NCBI GenBank assembly: GCA_014634225.1
Contig: BLFN01000588.1
Coordinates: 10,001-22,500 of the forward strand
Length of the DNA stretch: 12,500 bases
Direction: 5' to 3'
DNA from: Acropora yongei
Taxonomy: Eukaryota > Cnidaria > Anthozoa > Scleractinia > Acroporidae
Every line of letters begins with the position of its first letter. The first letter of the stretch is position 1. Below are positions 1-6,354 of the stretch, one piece after another. The translations under genes and the position numbers were made by a program. The notes under the pieces were generated by a model. The model saw only the letters and a list, made by a program, of their open reading frames with translations, made no database searches and was not told the DNA's origin.

Positions 1-117
1 GGGGTGGGGAAAATTGAACTTAAAGTATCACGTTTTCAATTGTTTTTTTCCGGACTCTGAAAAAGGACGAAATGCATATGACTTATACATCTGACAGTGT
101 GATCAGTCTAAACTTTT

Positions 118-134
118 GACTTATATTATAAGTC
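118..134. repeat. 17-nt perfect palindrome
   Basis: The stretch GACTTATA-T-TATAAGTC has 8-nt arms that are exact reverse complements around a single central T. It stands alone in the AT-rich stretch 1-158, where I see no gene. It may be a chance AT-rich palindrome. Confidence 0.4.
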
Positions 135-158
135 AGTCGAGTGACAGTCCACCAACAT

Positions 159-347
159 TCCGCCGATAATCAACGGTCAACGTATCGGCCGAGTGTCCGC
201 CACTATATCGACCAAGATATCTGCCGATAGTAAATCAATACGTCAACCATAAATCGACCGACATATCGGTCGAGCATCGGTCGATATGTCAACCGACACT
301 CACCCGATATGTTGGTCAATATGTCGACCAATTTATCGGTTGAGGGT
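159..347. repeat. Degenerate TCGACCGA / ATATGTCG-rich repeat cluster
   Basis: About 190 bp are built from variants of a short motif in both orientations (ATCGACC, CGGTCGA, ATATGTCGACC, ATATCGGT), spaced about 12-18 nt apart. The best preserved part, 254-273 (TCGACCGACATATCGGTCGA), is a near-perfect palindrome, and 281-290 repeats the ATATGTC core. The block is markedly richer in CpG (as TCG) than the sequence on either side, so its composition is unlike the neighbours. It looks like the decayed edge of a palindromic minisatellite or of a hairpin-rich mobile repeat. No open frame is associated. It ends about 25 bp before the X repeat begins. Confidence 0.65.
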
Positions 348-370
348 GCACAAAATACAAATGATCCAAG

Positions 371-898
371 AATTTTTCAGTTGTTCTTTTACCCCTTGTC
401 AAGAAACCACATGATCTTAATCATTCAAAAATGGCTTGTTTGAATAGGAATTTTCCATGAGCCTTCAGAGATCAGAGAACAGGCCATTAGAGCAAGGGAG
501 CTGAAACGGAACAAGGGCTTGGGAGGTATACAAGGGGATGATTCAAATCTTAAAGCTTATAAAAGTAGTGGTATGCACATCTTGATCATTTTAAACCAAG
601 AAGGGAAAAGTTAAAATTAAGACATTGAAGGACTGCAATTCGCTCATCCAATGTCTAATGATTATATGAAGTTTTTTTGTTGGTTTTTGTTTTTTACTGA
701 AAACGTTGTAAGTGAAAGATAATTTATTCAGAGAGAAAAGATGCTTCATGAACAGGTCAAATTTCATCATGAACTGTCAATGTTCTGCATATTGACTCTC
801 CCTAAATAGGAGGAGGCTTGATTAAGGAAGGTAGTTCAGTATGTTGGAGAGATCATTGCAGTGAAACGAGTAACTGTTGGAGTTACCCGTAGAAGTCT
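371..898 (+). repeat. Repeat X, copy A (start of host unit A)
   Basis: This is the first of four copies of a segment of about 528 bp; the others start at 2570, 6355 and 10196. It runs from ATTTTTCAGTTGTTC to TAGAAGTCT. It carries putative exon 0 (448-525), a downstream intron-like part, and the left half of an inverted-repeat element (from 844). Copy A is the most diverged: for example it has a 3-nt net length difference inside exon 0, AACCACATGATC instead of AGCCATGTGATC, and a different left flank. It continues directly into Y (899 onward), which defines the uninterrupted X/Y junction. Confidence 0.85.
448..525 (+). CDS. Putative exon 0, copy A (78 nt, phase 1-1)
   Basis: Acceptor GTTTGAATAG precedes and donor GAG/GTATAC follows. 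The frame after the two leading bases is open and reads into EIREQAIRARELKRNKGLG. Compared with copies B-D there is a net 3-nt length difference near the 5' end that preserves the frame. If the donor were not used, the frame would run on to a TAA at 612-614, adding about 29 residues; that extension is also open in the other copies. An alternative acceptor (CCTTCAG at 467) exists only in copy A, so the left boundary is uncertain. Confidence 0.4.
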
Positions 899-2080
899 AA
901 AAAAGATCCAGGCCCAAATGAGACTTGAACCAATGACCTGTGAGATTGTGCTGCACACTGCTCTTTCATCAGAGCAACCAACATCTAGGAGCTGGGCAAA
1001 AGCAAACTCAGTTTTATACCCCATACTGAGCTAGTGAAGACAAAATGCATAAGTACATGTAGTGTCATGACGAATTTGAGAGTTTAAGATAAGTAATAAT
1101 ATGATCTCTCCAATGTCAGACATATGTTTGTGAGATCATTTAATAAAGATATGTATCCATCATCAACTGAAGGAAGTTATTCTTGGAGAAAAATGAAATT
1201 TTTCATTTTACAGAGACAGGAGATCTCTTATAGGTTTGTGGAACGAGGTGCAAGTCTGAGAATATTGACTTTTTATAAAGAAATGCCCTTTTTTACGTAA
1301 TTAACATATACAAGCATTTTCTGTAGTGATGAACAACTAGGTGCAATCATGTGATGTTCTGCACAATATCCCTTTTTATTTATGGGTTAACATCCTTGGT
1401 TTGACATTGTCCTTATAGGCCTATCTGCAATTGCATATGGTCCATCCAAAACGAAAATCGGAACATTTGAAAAGAATGAGATTGAGGAGCCAGCAGGTAA
1501 AGTCCATGAAACGCAGCAGCGAAATTAGTTTTTGGGGAAATGATAATGATAATTATTTCAAAAGAATTTTTTCTATTGTATTGAATGGCTTAATTTGTCT
1601 CTTTTGTACAGCTTGGTAAAACAACTTTGAAGAATATTGACTTTTTATAAAGAAATGCTCTGTTTTCAGTAACATACAAGCATTTTCTGTAGTGATTAAC
1701 AACTGTAATCATGTGATGTAAGTACACAATATCCCTTTTTCCTTATGGGTTAACATCTTTTATTTGACATTGTGCGTAGGCCTTTTCCTTATGTCTGGTT
1801 CGAAAAGGAAAAGAGGATTATTTGAAGAGAATGTGAGTGAGCGGCTGGCAGGTAAAGTCCATGAAATGCAGTCATGAAATTAGTTTTCAGGAAAATGTTA
1901 ATGAGTGTATTGAATGGCGTTGTGTTCCTTGGAAAAACTGTTAAAGCCAATGAAATTAATTAAGAAATCATAGGTTCATGATGTCTATTTTGTATATCCT
2001 AGTCAGAAGATCTGATCTTGTGCAGTAAAAAAAATTGCTTGTACGTTTTTAATTTCTCTCATACAGAACACGCAGGATGA
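448..2080 (+). CDS. Putative 3' end of an unrecognised spliced gene, unit A (four mini-exons)
   Basis: Proposed exons are 448-525, 1419-1496, 1780-1851 and 2067-2080. Each internal exon is bounded by AG/GT and is a multiple of 3 (78, 78, 72 nt). Every junction is phase 1, and each stays open only in the frame this phase dictates. Pieces of the predicted protein are EIREQAIRARELKRNKGLG (exon 0), YGPSKTKIGTFEKNE (exon 1), SGSKRKRGLFEENVSERLA (exon 2) and EHAG followed by TGA at 2078-2080. An AATAAA lies at 2166. The peptide is charged and basic, with a KRKR run that could be a nuclear localisation signal; I recognise no family. The same model holds in unit D, where exons keep length but introns show indels. 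The 5' part of the gene is not visible. A decayed gene copy is an equally possible reading. Confidence 0.4.
844..1113. mobile_element. Candidate short inverted-repeat (MITE-like or SINE-derived) element, copy A
   Basis: The 13-mer TTGGAGAGATCAT at 844-856 has its exact reverse complement ATGATCTCTCCAA at 1101-1113, enclosing 270 bp with no coding capacity and a tRNA-like segment on the minus strand. The same pair encloses 271 bp in unit D. The short terminal inverted repeats and the size suit a MITE, but I see no clear target-site duplication. The X/Y junction, where the gypsy fragment joins in blocks B and C, lies inside it (898). Confidence 0.35.
905..985 (-). other. tRNA-derived (SINE-like) sequence, copy A
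   Basis: Read on the minus strand, the segment has a B-box-like GGTTCAAGTCT (plus-strand 921-931, AGACTTGAACC) and, about 30 nt upstream of it, TTGCTCTGATGAAAGAGCAG, which resembles an A box and can form a 4-bp D-arm-like stem (GCTC/GAGC). The spacing is that of a pol III tRNA promoter. The T-stem pairs only partly and no acceptor stem is evident, so this is a tRNA-derived repeat or decayed tRNA rather than a working tRNA gene. Confidence 0.5.
1419..1496 (+). CDS. Putative exon 1, unit A (78 nt, phase 1-1)
   Basis: Acceptor TTGTCCTTATAG and a near-consensus donor CAG/GTAAAG bound the exon. In the phase-1 frame it reads LSAIAYGPSKTKIGTFEKNE and ends IEEPA. It aligns with exon 2 as G-x-SK-x-K-x-G-x-FE-x-N-x-x-E-x-x-AG, allowing a one-residue gap after G. 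Against the unit D copy it has three base changes, giving two amino-acid replacements, and no indel. An alternative ATG frame over the same bases runs on past the donor and is considered spurious. Confidence 0.45.
1780..1851 (+). CDS. Putative exon 2, unit A (72 nt, phase 1-1)
   Basis: Acceptor TTGTGCGTAG and donor CAG/GTAAAG bound the exon. Two of the three frames have stops (TGA at the end of AAGAGAATGTGA, and ATTATTTGA); only the phase-1 frame is open, reading MSGSKRKRGLFEENVSERLA. It contains a KRKR basic run. It is a diverged duplicate of exon 1. The unit D copy has two base changes (F to I and one silent) and no length change. Confidence 0.45.
2067..2080 (+). CDS. Putative terminal coding exon, unit A (EHAG and stop)
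   Basis: A pyrimidine-rich acceptor (TTTCTCTCATACAG) is followed by AACACGCAGGATGA. In phase 1 the carried G plus AA gives E, then H, A, G and TGA. It is too short for ORF finders, but it is preserved in unit D with one silent difference (CAC/CAT). Confidence 0.35.
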
Positions 2081-2165
2081 TTGATAATACTTATTGTGAT
2101 TTGTTGAAAGTTCCTCATCTGCATTAGTTATGGCAAAAGAGGAAAATTGTGACATTAATCTAAGA

Positions 2166-2171
2166 AATAAA
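2166..2171 (+). promoter_or_regulatory. Possible polyadenylation signal AATAAA, unit A
   Basis: AATAAA lies about 85 bp after the proposed stop and is retained at the matching position in unit D (12012). AATAAA is common by chance in AT-rich DNA; its value lies in position and conservation. Confidence 0.3.
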
Positions 2172-2569
2172 ATCAAAGTACATTCAAGGCTTTTATGCAG
2201 AAACATGAGTCCTCAAATCAGGGCACCTTGACTTTAATATTGAAAAGTAAAACTGTGAAAAATGGCCAGAGCAAAATGCATTATTCTGAAGTACTGTTTT
2301 GAGTAGAACTTAAAATGTGGAGAAGTAAATTACATTAACAGAAACAATGACGTGAAAAAAATACATCAGAAGTGAAATTTGAGTCAATGTTGTTTAATGT
2401 TTTTAAAGCCATGTGTGGTGTATTGCAGTGATTGTCATGTTGTGGATGGGATGCATTTTGTGTAAGAAATTTGCTTATACTCACATTATCTGGCTCACAA
2501 GGATCATAATACTATTATGACACACTGGGCATTTCACAGATCATAGATTTGATTGGTTTTTGGAAGTCT
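2172..2569. other. Non-coding tail of unit A
   Basis: About 400 bp of AT-rich sequence without a credible frame or RNA. Segment 2290-2480 matches 12325-12490 in unit D (shared TGTTTTGAG, TTTGAGTCAATG, GTGGTGTATTGCAGTGATTGT), but 2215-2288 is unlike unit D, which instead has a diverged X-like piece. The end, GGAAGTCT at 2562-2569, supplies the GAAGTCT motif that also ends each X copy. Confidence 0.6.
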
Positions 2570-3097
2570 AAAGCATTTTTAAGTTGTTCCTTTACCTATT
2601 TTCAAGAAGCCATGTGATCTTAACCATTCAAAAATGTCTTGTTTGAATAGGAGCTTCCCGTCAGACTGAGATCAGAGAACAGGCCATTAGAGCAAGGGAG
2701 CTGAAACAGAACAAGGGCTTGGGAGGTATACAAGGGGATGATTCAAATTTTAAAGCTTATAAAAGTAGTGGTATGCACATCTTGATCATTTTAAAGCAAG
2801 AAGGGAAAAGTGAAAGTTAAGACATTGAAGGACTGCAATTCGCTCATCCAATGTCTAATGATTATATGAAGTTTTTTTGTTGGTTTTGTTTTTTACTGAA
2901 AACATTGTAAGTGAAAGATAATTTATTCAGAGAGAAAAGATGCTTCATGAACAGGTCAAATTTCATCATGTACTGTCAATGTTCTGCATATTGACTCTCC
3001 CTAAAGAGGAGGAGGCTTGATTAAGGAAGGTAGTTCTGTATGTTGGAGAGATCATTGCAGTGAAACGAGTAACTGTTGGAGTTACCCATAGAAGTCT
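2570..3097 (+). repeat. Repeat X, copy B
   Basis: Runs from AAAGCATTTTTAAG to ATAGAAGTCT and carries exon 0 in its 75-nt form (2651-2725). It is preceded by the tail of unit A (GGAAGTCT) and followed, with no Y sequence, by retrotransposon pol starting TTGTACGCCTC at 3098. The open frame of the neighbouring pol runs back into X for about 13 codons; those residues are not retrotransposon sequence. Confidence 0.85.
2651..2725 (+). CDS. Putative exon 0, copy B (75 nt)
   Basis: Same splice signals as copy A (TTTGAATAG before, GAG/GTATAC after) and the same phase-1 frame, reading TEIREQAIRARELKQNKGLG at its end. No exon 1, exon 2 or terminal exon follows before the next X copy, so this is either an orphan exon or an extra in-frame module if transcripts cross the whole array. 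Confidence 0.35.
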
Positions 3098-4235
3098 TTG
3101 TACGCCTCAAGGAACATGGCCTGTCAAGCTTAAACCAACCAAGTGCTGCTTCCTTAGGGAGAGAGTAACCTATGTTGGACACCAGCTGTCAGCTAACGGG
3201 GTATCTCCGGACCCTGATAAAGTAGCAGCAGTTGCAGAGTGGAAAGTGCCAGCCAGTGTGAAAGAGCTACGATCATTCCTTGGATTTGCCGGATACTATA
3301 GACGTTACATTAGTGGGTTAGCTCAGATAGCAGGACCACTGCACGAGCTGGTCAATTCTTGTCTGCATGAGTTAAAGGTAGGTAAGCATCTCACTATTCC
3401 ATTCACAAACAGGTGGAATGAGGCATGTCAGACGGCATTTGAAGTATTAAGAGAGAAGCTAACCACATCTAACAAATACCGTGTTATTGCCTATGCCAGC
3501 CGGAGACTCAGACCTACTGAACGTAACATGGATAACTATAGCTCGATGAAACTAGAATTCCTGGCATTGAAGTGGGCAGTGGCCGAAAAATTTCGTAGTT
3601 ACCTACTGGGAGCAGAATTTGAAGTTCTGACTGATAACAATCCTTTGAGTCATTTGGAAACAGCAAAGCTTGGTGCAGTAGAGCAGCGTTGGGCATCCCA
3701 GCTTGCCCTGTTCAATTTCAAGATTACATACAAGCCCGGGAAAAACAAACAAAATGTCGACGCATTATCACGTATGCCTTCCAAACCACAGACCGTGACA
3801 GAAATGCCAAAGGCAGCTGTAATCAGCACAAGTTCTGTGACAACTACACTGGTAACTCTGACCATGTCAACTCAAGTACCTCCAGAAATTGCCACAGCCA
3901 GTCAAGATGGAAACTGTTTGGTCCAGCTCGAACGTCAAGCAGTATCATTCATACCTGAGGATGAAATTGAGAGGAATCCCCCACAAGCAGGAAAGAAGCC
4001 CTCGGAGCAGATCCCAAGTACCCCCAAGGTTTCCACAACCTCGTCATTTCCTCAGTACTCAAGAGACGATTTGGCTCATATGCAGTTTGAAGATCCATCA
4101 GTTAAAGAATTTCTGAAGTACTGGACAGCAAATAAGAAACCAAACATCAGAGAAAGAAGTAAGCTGCCCAAAGAAACCTTCACCCTGCTTAAACAGTGGG
4201 ATCGTATACAGAAGGAGGATGGATTGTTGTGGTGA
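3098..4235 (+). pseudogene. pol: Ty3/gypsy pol fragment, copy 1: RT 3' end, RNase H and linker
   Basis: The open frame ends at a TGA (4233-4235). Order: the end of RT (KLKPTKCCFLRE and YVGHQLS, then FLGFAGYYRRYI, the connection region; about 3110-3360), RNase H (about 3410-3770), and a Ser/Thr/Pro-rich linker. The RT fingers, palm and YxDD active site are absent because the element is cut off at 3098. In RNase H the Glu of KLEFLALKW (3555-3557), the Asp of TDNNPL (3633-3635) and the Asp of NVDALSR (3759-3761) are present. The segment that should hold the first Asp is missing: REKLTTSN passes straight into KYRVIAYASRRL near 3465-3478, an in-frame loss of about 30-35 residues judged by the usual family layout. 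Neither enzyme can be active. The upstream GTG-initiated part of the frame (3060-3097) belongs to repeat X. Confidence 0.9.
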
Positions 4236-5713
4236 GTGATCCAGGATCAGTCCCTTGGTGAAGTTAAACAGCTCGTACTCCCGTACTTCTTGAAAGAGAA
4301 AGTCCTGAGAAGTCTCCATGATGATCTCGGATATCAAGGTATCAAGAGGACCTTACAGCTCATAAGGACCCGATTTTACTGGCCAAGAATACATGCTGAT
4401 GTCGAAAAGTGGATCAAATGTTGCAAACGTTGTACCCTAGCTAAGATGCCACAGCCTCGCATTCGCACCCCAATGGGAAGTCTCCTAGCAGCCCAGCCAT
4501 TAGAAGTGCTAGCAGTTGACTTTACTGTTCTTGAACCTGCTACTGATGGGCGCGAAAATGTGCTAGTAATGACGGATGTTTTCACCAAGTTTACTCATGC
4601 AGTGCCTACCAGAGATCAGAAAGCACGGACCACAGCAAAAGCGCTGGTTAGAGAATGGTTTCTTCGATATGGAGTGCCCAAGAGAATTCACTCTGACCAG
4701 GGAAGGAACTTCGAGAGTGAGCTGATACAGGAATTATGTCGTCTCTATGGCATAAAAAAGTCGAGGACCACACCTTACCATCCAGAAGGAAATGCCCAGT
4801 GCGAGAGATTTAACCGCTCAATGCACGATCTTCTGAGGATAATTCCCAGTGAAAAGAAGAAAAGGTGGCCAGAACACCTTCCAGAGCTCCTGTATGCTTA
4901 TAATGCTACCCCGCATTCATCAACAGGTTACACACCATACTATCTCCTGTTTGGCTGAGAGCCAAAGCTTCCTGTTGACATACTTCTGAGAGAAGAACAA
5001 CCAAGCGAGGACCCACCAAACAGTGCCCATGAATGGCTAGCGACACATAAGTCTCGCCTAAGAGATGCTTACCAAAAAGCAGGGGAGCGTCTCCAGCGGG
5101 CAGCCCAAAACAGGAAAGCCCTGCACGATAAGAAGTTAAAGGGATCTGAGCCGGTCAAGCTTGGCCAGCTGATTTACCTGAGAAACCGAGTGCAAGGACG
5201 TAACAAGATCCAGGATGCCTGGTCCAGTACCCCCTACAGAGTGGTTGAGTTGACTTGAGACGAGTCCACCGAACAGCCATGCAGATTTGCCCCAGTGAAC
5301 CTCACATTTGCCAGCCGGTGAGACCATCTGGCAAGAGAACAATGCAGAACGGCAGAGAAACAGACGAGTTCCAGAGAGAGATAGAGTCAGACACAGAAGA
5401 TATTATCATCCCAGTTCCTAAAAGAGGAAAAACGAGAACTGACTCAGTTCCTGCCCCAGATCCACCGACAGAAGTTCCTGAGGACCTTGAAGCTGGCAGC
5501 GACGGGCCAGCAGAACCAGAAATCGCAGATGAAGCAGAACCAGAAATTGCGGATGAAGCAGAACAACCTCTGCGCAGATCTAGTCGGACAACTGCCGGAA
5601 AACATGGAAACCTGCACAAGGAGCCACGTTCAACCATGCAAATTAACTCCTTAGTAGCTTTTCATTTAGTTAATTTGATTTTGCAAGCACTTAGAACACA
5701 TAAGCAGTACTAG
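4236..5713 (+). pseudogene. pol: Ty3/gypsy integrase and C-terminal tail, copy 1 (disrupted)
   Basis: It continues in the frame of the RT/RNase H part after the TGA at 4233. Zinc-binding N-domain: His in SLHDD (4317-4319), CKRC cysteines (4422-4424, 4431-4433), but the expected second His is Tyr (GYQG, 4332-4334). Catalytic core: Asp in AVDFT (4518-4520), Asp in HSDQG (4695-4697) and Glu in CERFN (4803-4805), exactly 35 residues between the last two, so the D,D-35-E set is present. A second TGA interrupts at 4956-4958. The C-terminal domain (to about PYRVVEL) is cut by 52 bp missing after 5250, which puts a TGA at 5256-5258. Beyond this the tail is open in another frame to TAG 5711-5713; it is acidic, with SDTEDIIIPVPKRG and the 8-residue repeat PEIADEAE twice. 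No working integrase is possible. Confidence 0.9.
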
Positions 5714-5778
5714 TTCTAAGTTTAAGTTTATTAGTTCTAAGTTTAGGTCACAAGAATTTGTCGAGGACGACACCCTCT
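5711..5778 (+). repeat. Short direct repeat between pol and polypurine tract, block 1
   Basis: TAGTTCTAAGTTTA occurs at 5711-5724 and again at 5732-5745; the first copy supplies the TAG that ends the pol tail. Both are conserved in block 2 (9552-9565 and 9573-9586). The rest of the stretch up to the polypurine tract is non-coding. Confidence 0.6.
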
Positions 5779-5789
5779 AAGCAGGGGAG
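5779..5789 (+). promoter_or_regulatory. Polypurine tract of the retrotransposon, block 1
   Basis: AAGCAGGGGAG lies 2 bp before the LTR start. A purine run abutting the 3' LTR is the expected plus-strand primer site, and it identifies the following LTR as the 3' one. Confidence 0.7.
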
Positions 5790-5791
5790 TG

Positions 5792-6354
5792 TGTGACCAG
5801 GTTGACAGTTCATTAGTAGACATTTTTATTTTATTTTACTCTTTTTTATTTTCCTTCACAAATATGCTGGAATGGAAACAAACGCAGTTGTATAGTAATC
5901 TTTGTGCCACACGCACAAACCACAGCTATGTCATTTGGGTCCATTTCTGGGCATAATTGCTAAGGTGTAGGAAGCTTACTTCCTTTCTAATAAGCAGGAA
6001 TTCATAGGTGAATAAAGTTTCCTTGTTTAATAACTGTCTTAGGACATGTAGGAATCTAGGCTTGGCAATTTGTGGTTGATGACTGCATGCTTATGCCTTT
6101 AGTAATCAAATGTAACCCAATCTCTAAACATGTAGGAATATTAGTAGTTTCAAGCTAGAATTAGTTCAGTATTGCATTCTAACCTTAGCAGACTACACAG
6201 CTCTGAAGCCTAGCAATACTCTAGTTTGGCCAAGCAAGCTTCTCTTCAGTGTCTTGTTGCTTTCACCCTTTTTCTTACTTTGCTTAATAAATTTGCTTGT
6301 GAATTTGCAATTTGTCTGTTGTTCATATAACAACACGAACCTAACTTGGTCACA
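5792..6354 (+). repeat. 3' LTR, block 1 (563 bp)
   Basis: It begins TGTGACC and ends GGTCACA, a perfect 7-bp terminal inverted repeat that extends imperfectly (TGTGACCAGGTT against the complement of AACTTGGTCACA). TG...CA ends fit an LTR. AATAAA occurs at 6011-6016 and 6286-6291; the latter, about 65 bp before the end, is the better candidate for LTR polyadenylation. I see no convincing TATA box. No 5' partner is present upstream, and the copy at 9633 appears identical. Short open frames on both strands inside are not genes. Repeat X follows directly. Confidence 0.85.

Larger units (their letters stand above)
526..1418 (+). other. Intron-like stretch of unit A
   Basis: No credible coding frame is seen here. 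It holds the second half of repeat X, then (from 899) Y sequence. It contains an inverted-repeat element with a tRNA-like core (844-1113). From about 1259 it starts the sequence that is repeated around exon 2 (GAATATTGACTTTTTATAAAG). Under the exon model this is one intron of 893 bp. Confidence 0.5.
1259..1915 (+). repeat. Internal tandem duplication of an exon-intron unit, unit A
   Basis: Two units, about 1259-1570 and 1632-1915, align over most of their length. Shared landmarks in order are GAATATTGACTTTTTATAAAG, ACAAGCATTTTCTGTAGTGA, CATGTGATGT, ATGGGTTAACATC, TTTGACATTGT, an AG/GCC acceptor, an exon, and CAGGTAAAGTCCATGAAA at the donor. Each unit carries one exon of the model (78 and 72 nt). 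The duplication is old, because the exons have diverged strongly while the splice-site surroundings remain recognisable. Confidence 0.75.
2570..6354 (+). mobile_element. Tandem block 1: repeat X + truncated Ty3/gypsy element + 3' LTR
   Basis: This composite of 3785 bp is repeated immediately downstream (6355-10195, 3841 bp). The retrotransposon part is 3098-6354: the 3' end of reverse transcriptase, a deleted RNase H, integrase, an acidic tail, a polypurine tract and one LTR. There is no 5' LTR, primer-binding site, gag or protease. The length difference from block 2 comes mainly from 52 bp missing near 5251, a 2-nt indel near 5463 and a 2-nt indel in X. Confidence 0.85.

Noticed and set aside
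159..347. CRISPR-like array
   Set aside because: Repeats are short, degenerate and in both orientations, with no regular spacers, and the context is eukaryotic.
606..656. AGACATTG ... CAATGTCT inverted repeat in X as a structured RNA
   Set aside because: Only 8 bp of stem with a loop of over 20 nt and no compensatory changes among copies.
905..985. A functional tRNA gene on the minus strand
   Set aside because: B-box-like and D-arm-like parts are visible, but the acceptor stem is missing and the T-stem pairs poorly.
836..1024. Minus-strand open frame of 62 codons across the X/Y junction
   Set aside because: It overlaps the decayed tRNA-like repeat, has no domain-like composition, and the matching frame in unit D has a different length and sequence at its ends. 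Treated as chance.
1431..1619. Plus-strand ATG frame MHMVHPKRKSEHLKRM over exon 1
   Set aside because: It runs through a strong GTAAAG donor into AT-rich sequence, and in unit D small indels after the exon alter it. The phase-1 frame agrees with the neighbouring exons; this one does not.
3650..3865. Overlapping plus- and minus-strand frames of 60-111 codons inside pol (here and at the matching places of copy 2)
   Set aside because: All are shadows of the pol frame, which shows recognisable RNase H and integrase motifs.
5302..5637. Minus-strand 111-codon frame opposite the pol tail
   Set aside because: Its Ala/Ser-rich repeats are the complement of the acidic PEIADEAE repeat codons; there is no independent evidence.
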